DNA of 64,000 bases from Actinomycetota bacterium (lineage in GTDB: Bacteria; Actinomycetota; Actinomycetes; Actinomycetales; Microbacteriaceae), in assembly GCA_018268455.1 (NCBI GenBank), contig JAFDWM010000001.1:36393-100392 (forward strand). The letters run 5' to 3'. How positions within the stretch are numbered: position 1 is the first letter of the stretch; each line of letters begins with the position of its first letter. A program made the translations under genes and the position numbers. Below, in pieces: positions 6,848 through 14,223 of the stretch. Under the pieces are notes generated by a model. That model was not told where the DNA came from. It saw only the letters and a list, made by a program, of their open reading frames with translations, and did no database searches.

Positions 6848-9388
6848 TCAGTGTGCGTCGCCCCGTTTCGTGATGGTCTGCACCAGTGCGAGGTACTCCT
6901 GCGGGGTCGCGTTGGGGAGATAGGCGGCGCCGATCGCCATCCCGATCGCACCCAGCTTCGCCGGATCCGCATACGCCATCCAGATCGTGTCGTAGCGCGG
7001 GTTGAACTTGCTCTTGAAGCGGAACAGGGACGTGAAGCCGTATGCGGGCTCGAGCATCTCCCCGAGCCATCCCAGCAGCTGATCCAGGAACGACGGTGCG
7101 GCCGGTGCGGCGCCCGGCTTGGTCGCCAGGGGAGCGCCGGACAGGCTGAGCACCTGTACGCCCTCCTCTTTCATCCGCAGGGCGGCAGACGCGATGACGT
7201 ACTCCATGATGCCGGGCATCGAATCATCGCTGCGGCGCATGAAGTCGATCGTCCAGCCGGTGATCTTCCCGTCGGTCCAGGTCGGCAGCCAGCTCGTGGT
7301 CGCCTGGATCCCGCCGTCCGCGTCGATCGCGAGCAGCAGTCGCACATCGGGATCTTTGAGCTCCTCCATGCCGCCCAGGGTGAAGCCCATCTCCGGGAGC
7401 TTCTTGTGCGCGACCCACTCCTCGCTGACGGCGGTGATCGCCGCCGAGTAGCGGGCAGGGAGATCATGCCAGGACGACCACAGCGTGGTCATGCCCTCAC
7501 GTTCGGCGCGGTTGAGTGGCTGACGCACCTTCTGCCAGGCCTTGCCCGCCAGCTCGAACGAGGGCAGATCGATCACCGTCTCCTCGCCGACCGACATCGT
7601 CTGCCACCCGAAGTCCTCGAAGACCGGCAGGAAGCGATCGTGGAAGCTGTAGAAGCACGCGGACCAGCCCTGCTCCTCGCAGTACAGCACGAATTCCTCG
7701 ACGGCCGCGCGCTCGGCACCCGGAGCGCACACCGGATCCGACATGGTGAGAGCGATCTTGTTGATCACGCGATAGGCGACGGCCCGCTCGCCGTCGGCGG
7801 AGAACCAGTAGGCGTTGCCCGGCCAGGTACCCATGAAGCCCAGGGTTCCGGCACCGCCGTTCTTCAGCAGCGCGCGGAACCGCGCCTCCTCGGTCGCGTC
7901 CCGGCCGACCTCCGTGGCACGGAACAGCCGCACCGTGGCCGCGATGAACACGATCCAGAACGGCACACCGATCCACTGGTAGGTCAACAGTGCGATGCCG
8001 TCGACGGGGATCCCTGCGTCCGCGATCGGCGACAGCAGACCGCTGGACACGAAGGGACGCGCGAGATCGGCGAAGAGTTCGCCGATCGAGGGGCGGCCGT
8101 CGAGGTAGTTGCCGCCGTCGAACAGGCCGACCACGACGTAGACCGCGGCGAACAGAGCGAAGGCGCCGGCCACGGTCGCGGCATAGCGGGCCACGGCCGC
8201 CGCAGGCGCCCGCACCTGGAACCGGCGTCGCGTGATCAGCAGCAGCACGATCACCGCGACCGGTACCAGCACGGCGAGCACCATCGCCATGCCGTCCTCG
8301 ATGGTCAGCTGGTCGCGCGACGGCGTGTCCAGGAGCTCGTCCAGCCCGACCGCGGTCGTCGTCAGGATCGCCATCGCCGCATTCACGATGAGCGCCAGGA
8401 TCCAGGCGGCTCGCCGGCCGGTGCGCAGGCCCCAGGCGGCGAGCAGCGTCAGCAGCGCGGGCACCAGGCTCACCAGGAACGGTCCGGCGCCGGAGTTCAG
8501 GACCGCATCGGCCTGTCGCGAGCATTCCGCGGTGAAGTCCTGGACGCACGACTTCGGCATCGAATCCGCCTCGAGGGGTGAGAACCCCGAGATGACCAGG
8601 CCCAGGGGAGCGGACCAGGATCCGGACACCAGCACGATGAACGGCCCGAGTCCGGTGGCGGCCACGATCGCGGCGACGATCGTGCGCACTTCGCGGTACG
8701 AACTGCGGTGCCATGAACCGCGCACGTTGCCGTGTGCGAGCAGCATGCCCAGAACCAGGCCGAACACGCCGGAGACGAGACGGAACTCGCTGTCGCTGTC
8801 GGCGGCATAGAGCGCGAACATCAGCAGCAGCGTGAAGCCGACGACACGGATCCGTCGCTGCCAGAGTGCCGGAGCGTACGCGGACGCCGCCATGAGCAGG
8901 CCGACCGTGCCGATGGTGGGGTCCGCGACGAGGTCGAGACTCGTCAGCGTGCTCCACATCGACCCCCACCCGAGCAGGATCGACTGGGCGGCCACGCCGA
9001 TGAGGACACCCAGCACGCCGGTCACGAAGAACACGGCGATCGCGCGCAGCGTGCCGAGCTTGCGCTCGCCGTAGGCGCCGGCGGTCAGCACGAGCGCGAT
9101 CGCGAGGATGGCGCCGACGACGGAGTCCGCGAACAGCAGTGCGGTGACGGGAGTCCACCAGTACCCGGATGCGATCGTCGTGCTCTGACCCGCCGCGAGC
9201 TCCATCGGGAAGCGGCCCCAGAACGTGCCGGTGGCGAGGCTGACCCCGAGGATGACGACCGAGAGCGCCGCGCTGAACGGATGCCGGCGGATGTAGCCGG
9301 ACGTCGCTCGAACCCACCGGGGCAGCGTCGGAGGCTCCGGTGCGGGCGCTCCGGCCGCGTCGGTGGGAACCTGCTCGGTGGCGGACAT
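6848..9388 (-). CDS. MprF-like membrane protein with C-terminal DUF2156 domain
   Basis: An 846-residue integral membrane protein. Residues ~30-240 hold five to six hydrophobic segments that look like a rhomboid-type bundle without visible catalytic residues. More membrane spans reach to ~residue 480. The last ~330 residues are a soluble DUF2156 domain, the GNAT-like fold of lysyl-phosphatidylglycerol synthases (landmarks LGFMGTWPGNAYWFS, VSDPVCAP-like turn and FYSFHDRFLPVFEDFGW). MprF proteins transfer an amino acid from aminoacyl-tRNA to phosphatidylglycerol and flip the lipid, lowering surface charge. This activity is inferred from family only. The ATG start at 9388 is preceded by GAGGAG with good spacing. 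The stop is about 120 nt before the M23 peptidase start. Confidence 0.8.
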   Translation of the reverse strand: MSATEQVPTDAAGAPAPEPPTLPRWVRATSGYIRRHPFSAALSVVILGVSLATGTFWGRFPMELAAGQSTTIASGYWWTPVTALLFADSVVGAILAIALVLTAGAYGERKLGTLRAIAVFFVTGVLGVLIGVAAQSILLGWGSMWSTLTSLDLVADPTIGTVGLLMAASAYAPALWQRRIRVVGFTLLLMFALYAADSDSEFRLVSGVFGLVLGMLLAHGNVRGSWHRSSYREVRTIVAAIVAATGLGPFIVLVSGSWSAPLGLVISGFSPLEADSMPKSCVQDFTAECSRQADAVLNSGAGPFLVSLVPALLTLLAAWGLRTGRRAAWILALIVNAAMAILTTTAVGLDELLDTPSRDQLTIEDGMAMVLAVLVPVAVIVLLLITRRRFQVRAPAAAVARYAATVAGAFALFAAVYVVVGLFDGGNYLDGRPSIGELFADLARPFVSSGLLSPIADAGIPVDGIALLTYQWIGVPFWIVFIAATVRLFRATEVGRDATEEARFRALLKNGGAGTLGFMGTWPGNAYWFSADGERAVAYRVINKIALTMSDPVCAPGAERAAVEEFVLYCEEQGWSACFYSFHDRFLPVFEDFGWQTMSVGEETVIDLPSFELAGKAWQKVRQPLNRAEREGMTTLWSSWHDLPARYSAAITAVSEEWVAHKKLPEMGFTLGGMEELKDPDVRLLLAIDADGGIQATTSWLPTWTDGKITGWTIDFMRRSDDSMPGIMEYVIASAALRMKEEGVQVLSLSGAPLATKPGAAPAAPSFLDQLLGWLGEMLEPAYGFTSLFRFKSKFNPRYDTIWMAYADPAKLGAIGMAIGAAYLPNATPQEYLALVQTITKRGDAH

Positions 9389-9604
9389 GCGTACTCCTCG
9401 TCCGCCCCGCGGCAAGGACGCGCGGGGCCTGATTCCAGATTGGCGCGCCGTGACGCGCTTGTACAGGAGGCGCTCCGCGGTCTGCGATGGTCGATCGGCG
9501 TCCTCGACGTGGCCGTCTGGATTGGTCCCGCCCCTGGTCCCGGCGGGACGTGCGGACGTATTCTGTTCATAGAGATCTGCGATCTCCCGATGGGAGGAGC
9601 GATG

Positions 9605-9853
9605 ATGGCCGATCAGATGGATCCGCAGCAGGGCGACGACCCGCGCGACACGCTTGAAGGCGCGTACACCGAGATCGATGGTGAGCCCGAACCCGAGCGC
9701 ACGGTGCACGGGCAGTACACGCGTACAGAGCGCGGTGGGCCCGAGACCGAGGACGAAGGCGGCTACGTCGATGCCGAGCAGGCCGACGGCTCGGAGCCGC
9801 CGCTGCACTCGACGCACGACCGCCAGGGCAAGTACAACCGGCACGACCAGTAG
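9605..9853 (+). CDS. Small acidic hypothetical protein
   Basis: An 82-residue protein rich in Asp, Glu, Gly and Gln with no hydrophobic segment. It begins MADQMDPQQGDD and ends KYNRHDQ, and the body repeats short motifs around E-x-Y (EGAYTEIDGE, EGGYVDAEQ). It is not recognised as a named family. Two adjacent ATGs (9602, 9605) are possible; AGGAG at 9595-9599 favours the second. A TATTCT hexamer at 9559-9564 could be its -10 box. It is transcribed away from the MprF-like gene, with a 216-nt shared upstream region. Confidence 0.65.
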   Translation: MADQMDPQQGDDPRDTLEGAYTEIDGEPEPERTVHGQYTRTERGGPETEDEGGYVDAEQADGSEPPLHSTHDRQGKYNRHDQ

Positions 9854-9875
9854 CGCTCGCCCGCGTTCGCGCCGA

Positions 9876-10403
9876 TCAGAGGGCGCCCGCGGGGCCGGCG
9901 CCGTCGCGGCGTTCGAAGACGAGCTGCGTCTCGGTCGCACGCACCACGTCGTGCACGGTCACGCGCTCCAGCACGATGTCGCGCAGCGCGGCGGCATCGG
10001 CGACGGCGAGGTGCACGAGGAAGTCGTCGGCGCCGGCGATGTGGAACACCTGAAGCACGCCCTCGGTCGCCTCGAGCGCGTCGAAGAGCGCCTCCACACC
10101 GGCCTTGGAGTGGTTCCCGAGTCGCACGCGGATGACCGCCTGCAGCGGGCGGCCCAGCGCGGCGGGATCGACGACCAGCCGCAGGCCGCGGATGACCCCG
10201 CGCCGGCGCAGTGAGCGCACCCGGAACGCGCAGGTCGAGGCGGGGATGTCGAGCGCCTCTGCCACATCCTTGATCGGCGCGTCGGGTCGCTCGGACAGCG
10301 CGGCGAGGATGCGGAGGTCGAGGGCGTCGACATCCGAGGTGGACGCCGCGGTCGCGGCCGGTCTCGGGGTGGGCTGTCGCGGGGCCAAGATCGTCTCCCT
10401 CAT
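9876..10403 (-). CDS. Lrp/AsnC-family transcriptional regulator
   Basis: About 175 residues: a short disordered leader, an N-terminal winged HTH (DALDLRILAALSERPDAPI through TCAFRVRSLRRRGVIRG) and a C-terminal RAM/AsnC ligand-binding domain (landmarks VIRVRLGNHSK, VFHIAGADDFLVHLAV). Such proteins bind amino acids and control their metabolism as octamers. The gene is divergent from a Cys/Met-metabolism PLP enzyme, an arrangement like MdeR with methionine gamma-lyase in Pseudomonas, so it probably regulates that neighbour. The start is uncertain: ATG 10403 gives the usual length, and ATG 10433 would add ten residues. The shared upstream region is about 100 nt. Confidence 0.85.
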   Translation of the reverse strand: MRETILAPRQPTPRPAATAASTSDVDALDLRILAALSERPDAPIKDVAEALDIPASTCAFRVRSLRRRGVIRGLRLVVDPAALGRPLQAVIRVRLGNHSKAGVEALFDALEATEGVLQVFHIAGADDFLVHLAVADAAALRDIVLERVTVHDVVRATETQLVFERRDGAGPAGAL

Positions 10404-10501
10404 CGCCGGGGATCCTGTTTGCTCGACAATCATGACAGCCGAATCGGATCGGTGCAGCAATGAGACTGGTCGTCGCCTGCCCGCAAGAGGATCCTGATCC
10501 C

Positions 10502-11704
10502 ATGTTCGATGACGATGCCGCAGACCGTCCGCTCAGCCCCGAGACCGTCGCCGTGCACGCCGGGCGCGCGGATCTCGCAGCCCTCGGAGTGCATGCCGCG
10601 CCGATCGATCTGTCCTCGACGAACCCGCTGCCGGACATCCTGCACGGCGGAGACTCGTACGAGTCGATGGCGAACGGCGGACACCCGCTGCCGGATGGCG
10701 GCAACGTGTACGCCCGGCTGTGGAACCCCACCGTCGCCCGCTTCGAGGAGGGCCTGGCCGAACTCGAGCACGCGGAGGCGGCCGTGGCGTTCTCCAGCGG
10801 CATGGCCGCGACGACGGCCGCGATCCTCGCGCACACGACGGCGGCCGGCAAGCATCACATCGTCGCGGTGCGCCCGCTCTACGGCGGCACCGATCATCTG
10901 CTCGACTCGGCGCTGCTGGGGGCTCAGACCACGTTCTGCACCGAGGACGAGGTGCACGCGCATCTGCGGCCTGACACGGGCCTGGTCGTGGTGGAGACGC
11001 CGGGCAACCCGACGCTCGACCTCGTCGACATCGCGGCGGTGGTCGCGCAGGCCGGCGATGTGCCGGTGCTCGTCGACAACACGTTCGCGACGCCGATGCT
11101 GCAGAACCCGCTCGACCTCGGCGCGACGATGTCCCTGCACAGCGCGACCAAGTACATCGGCGGCCATGGAGACGTGATCGCGGGCGTCATCGCGTGCTCC
11201 GAGGAGACCGCGCAGGCGCTGCGGCGAGTGCGCGCGATCACCGGGGCACTGCTGCACCCGCTCGGCGCCTACCTCCTGCATCGTGGCCTCGCGACCCTTC
11301 CGCTGCGCGTGGAGCGCCAGCAGCGCTCGGCCGAGCGGGTCGTCGCCTGGCTCGGCGAGCACCCGGGCGTGTCGGAGGTCTTCTACCCGGGCATCGGCGA
11401 CACTCGCGGGCTGGTCGGCACGCAGATGCGCGGCGGCGGAGCGATGCTCGCAATCCGCTTGCGCGACGGGTACGCGGCAGCGGAGGCGCTCACCGGATCC
11501 GTGCGTCTGTTCACCCATGCCGTCTCGCTCGGCGGCGTCGACTCCCTCGTGCAGCATCCCGCCGCGCTCACGCATCGTCCGGTCGCGGCCGAGGCACGGC
11601 CCGGTGCCGACATCGTGCGCCTCTCGATCGGTCTGGAGGATCCCGAGGACCTCATCGCCGACCTCTCCCGCGCGCTCGCCCGCGTCTCCGCCGCGGTCGG
11701 CTGA
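10502..11704 (+). CDS. Cys/Met metabolism PLP-dependent lyase/synthase
   Basis: A 400-residue fold-type I PLP enzyme of the cystathionine gamma-synthase/gamma-lyase/methionine gamma-lyase family. Landmarks in order: NVYARLWNPTVARFE, the FSSGMAA loop, LYGGTDHLL, VVETPGNPTLD, VLVDNTFATPMLQ, and the PLP lysine in SATKYIGGHGD. The catalytic-loop position that is Cys in true methionine gamma-lyases (YGCT) is Gly here (YGGT), closer to cystathionine enzymes, so the exact reaction is open. An Lrp-type regulator is divergently encoded, pointing to control by amino-acid supply. ATG 10502 is chosen. It has a GATCCT hexamer six bases upstream and a weak AGAGGA further up. Confidence 0.87.
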   Translation: MFDDDAADRPLSPETVAVHAGRADLAALGVHAAPIDLSSTNPLPDILHGGDSYESMANGGHPLPDGGNVYARLWNPTVARFEEGLAELEHAEAAVAFSSGMAATTAAILAHTTAAGKHHIVAVRPLYGGTDHLLDSALLGAQTTFCTEDEVHAHLRPDTGLVVVETPGNPTLDLVDIAAVVAQAGDVPVLVDNTFATPMLQNPLDLGATMSLHSATKYIGGHGDVIAGVIACSEETAQALRRVRAITGALLHPLGAYLLHRGLATLPLRVERQQRSAERVVAWLGEHPGVSEVFYPGIGDTRGLVGTQMRGGGAMLAIRLRDGYAAAEALTGSVRLFTHAVSLGGVDSLVQHPAALTHRPVAAEARPGADIVRLSIGLEDPEDLIADLSRALARVSAAVG

Positions 11705-11850
11705 CTCCGGCAGGCCTGCGGACCCGCCCGGCGCCTGATTCGGAAGGACCGTTGCGCGATCCATCCCGCCTCGACATGATGGAGGACAGTGCACCGGCGC
11801 CGGACGAACACGATTCGCAGGGGGGACCGCGTGCGGTTCAGGCGAGGTCG

Positions 11851-14223
11851 ATGACGTTTGCGAGGAAGCGATCGGGGCAGCAGCTCCCGAGACTTCTGCT
11901 CGTGTGCCTGGCAGCTCTCGTGGTGGTGCTCGGCGTGGGCGGCATGGATCTGCTCGGCACCGGTCTGGTCGACACCGGGATCCGCACGGTCGCCGATGCG
12001 GCGGAGACCGCGACCCGCGCCGCGCGGGTGACGGCGCTGCAGGCGGATGACGCGCGTCGGCAGGATCGTGACGTGCGCGCCGCCGTCGGCCGCGCGTTCC
12101 CGGCTCCGATCGCGATCGGGCGACTCGCCGTCAGCGAGATCTCGGTCGGCAACCCTGACGCGGTGCAGGCGATCGGCGGGGACGGCGTGACGGGTCGTGC
12201 TCGCCTCGTCGACGGCGCCTGGCCGTCGCGCGCGGGGGAGGCTGCGGTGCAGGCTGCGGCGGCCGAGGCGCGGGGCTGGCGCCGGGGCGACCGCATTGCG
12301 CTCGGCGCCGCGGCGGACGGGGGCGTCGTCGAGGTCACCGTCGTCGGCACCTGGACGGCGAAGGATCCGGCCGACCCGTACTGGGCGGGCGACCCGGCCG
12401 TGGCATCCGGGCATTCGAACGGCGCGGCCGGCCCGGTCTACATCACCGACGACGACATGACGCGGCTCTGGACCACCCCCACCGTGACCTGGACGGTTCG
12501 CCCCACCGCGCTCGCCGCCGACCGGCTCGGCGCATACCGGGCGGGGCTGGCCCGTCTGCACGGGGTGCCCGCTGAGGTCGACCCCGGCAACCGGTCGAAC
12601 ACCGCCGTGAGCGGCGACCTCGCCACCCTCCTGGACCGGCTCACCCGTGCAGTCACCGTCGCGCAGGGAACGAGGATCGTCCCGGCCGCGATCATCGTGG
12701 TGCTCGGGGCGATTGCCATCACCGTGATCCTCGCCGCCCTGACCGGCGCCCGCAGGGAGGAGCTGCGGCTCGTCCGGGCCCGCGGCGCGGCGGTGCGCGA
12801 CATCGCGCTGGCCGCCACCGGCGAGGCGCTCGCAGCGACCGGCACCGGCGCGGTCCTCGCGCTCCTGGTGCTTCGCCCAGCCGGTGTCGCGGGCTTCTCC
12901 TCCCTGATCGCCGCCGGCCTCACCGTGCTCATCGCCGCAGCGGTCGCCGCGATCACGGCGGTGCGGACGTCCTCTCTCATGACCGTCGCACGGTCGGATG
13001 CCGGCCGCGGGGTCGCCGTGGCGCTGCTGCTGCCGGCGCTCGGCGCGGCGGCGATCGCGGGTTTCGCGCTGTGGCAGCTCGACGCGCAGGGCGGGGTGCT
13101 CGCGCCGGACGGGTCGGCGGATCCGATCGCGTCGTCGGCCGCCGCCGCCGCGCTGCTCGCCCTCGCGTTGTTCGTTCCGGTGCTCGCGGTGCTCGTCGCC
13201 GCCGTCGCCGAACGGGTGGCCCGCCGTTCCCGCGGGATCCTGCCGGTGCTCCCGCTGCGCCAGATCGCCCGCCGCGCCGGCATCGCCGCCGTCGCGATCC
13301 TGTGCATCGCGCTCGCCGCGGGAGCCGCGACGATGGCGGCCGGCAGCGGCTCGCTCGGCGCGTCGGCGGATCGCGCGGCTGTGCGGGCTGCGGTCGGGGC
13401 CGATCTGCGGGTGTCTGTCGATGCCCAGCACGCGCTTCCTCTCGACGTCGGCGAGGTCGTGCACGTGCCGCGCGTGTCGGCCGCGGTCACGGTGCTCAGC
13501 CGCGACGCGACGGTGGGATCCGACACCGTCGCATTCCTCGCCGCAGACCCCGCGGGACTCGAGGTCGCGCCGGCCACGCGCACCGCCCTCGCACGCGACG
13601 ACGGAGCCGCGGTCGCGGTCGCCATCACGACCACGCTCGCCGATCGCCTGTCCGCGGTCGTCGGCACGCGCTTCACGGCCGCCATCCTGCCTGAGGGATA
13701 TTCGGTGTCCGTGGAGGTGGCGACGATCGTGGCCGACCTGCCGGGGATCGGCGGGGGTGCGGGGATCCTCGCCGACGAGGCGGCCGTCGACGCCGTGCTG
13801 GCGCTCACCGGCGGATCCGGCGCCACGCCGACTCCGAACCAGCTGTGGATCACCACGGCCGACCCGGACGCCGTCGCGGCGACGTTGCGCGCACGGTCGG
13901 ACGCGCCGCTGCGGATCGCGACGGCGGCGACGGCGAGCGCCGCCCCTATCACCGGCACGTCCACACTGCTGCTGTCCGTGGGAGCGCTTGCCGCCGTCCT
14001 TCTCGGCCTGCTCGGCTTCCTCGCCGCGAGCGCCTCCGACCGGTCGCGACGCGCCGAGGAGCGACTCGCCCTGCGGGCGCTCGGGCTCAGCGCCGCGCGG
14101 CAGCGCTCGAGCCGGCTCGGTGAGGTTGCGGCCCTCGCGCTGTTCGGCCTGCTCGGCGGTGCGGCCGCGGGCCTGGTGGTCACGGCCGCCGTGCTGCCGC
14201 TGATGTGGGGGAGCGGATCATGA
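11851..14223 (+). CDS. FtsX-like ABC transporter permease (first of pair)
   Basis: A 790-residue membrane protein with an N-terminal anchor (LLLVCLAALVVVLGVGG), a long extracytoplasmic domain, then several hydrophobic segments, a second large extracytoplasmic region, and a final pair of segments around LLLSVGALAAVLLGLLGFLA. This is the duplicated FtsX/MacB permease plan. The conserved cytoplasmic motif (RREELRLVRARGA; RRAEERLALRALGLS) appears twice. It begins a four-gene ABC operon and overlaps the next permease by ATGA. ATG 11851 itself overlaps the stop of a 7-codon mini-ORF (11831-11854) that has the better ribosome binding site (AGGGGGGA), so start choice or coupling is unusual. The cargo is unknown. 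Confidence 0.82.
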   Translation: MTFARKRSGQQLPRLLLVCLAALVVVLGVGGMDLLGTGLVDTGIRTVADAAETATRAARVTALQADDARRQDRDVRAAVGRAFPAPIAIGRLAVSEISVGNPDAVQAIGGDGVTGRARLVDGAWPSRAGEAAVQAAAAEARGWRRGDRIALGAAADGGVVEVTVVGTWTAKDPADPYWAGDPAVASGHSNGAAGPVYITDDDMTRLWTTPTVTWTVRPTALAADRLGAYRAGLARLHGVPAEVDPGNRSNTAVSGDLATLLDRLTRAVTVAQGTRIVPAAIIVVLGAIAITVILAALTGARREELRLVRARGAAVRDIALAATGEALAATGTGAVLALLVLRPAGVAGFSSLIAAGLTVLIAAAVAAITAVRTSSLMTVARSDAGRGVAVALLLPALGAAAIAGFALWQLDAQGGVLAPDGSADPIASSAAAAALLALALFVPVLAVLVAAVAERVARRSRGILPVLPLRQIARRAGIAAVAILCIALAAGAATMAAGSGSLGASADRAAVRAAVGADLRVSVDAQHALPLDVGEVVHVPRVSAAVTVLSRDATVGSDTVAFLAADPAGLEVAPATRTALARDDGAAVAVAITTTLADRLSAVVGTRFTAAILPEGYSVSVEVATIVADLPGIGGGAGILADEAAVDAVLALTGGSGATPTPNQLWITTADPDAVAATLRARSDAPLRIATAATASAAPITGTSTLLLSVGALAAVLLGLLGFLAASASDRSRRAEERLALRALGLSAARQRSSRLGEVAALALFGLLGGAAAGLVVTAAVLPLMWGSGS

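Noticed and set aside
5568-6848. c-di-AMP (ydaO-type) riboswitch before the M23 peptidase gene
   Set aside because: Such riboswitches precede wall hydrolase genes in actinobacteria, but the leader here is under 100 nt and shows none of the conserved core.
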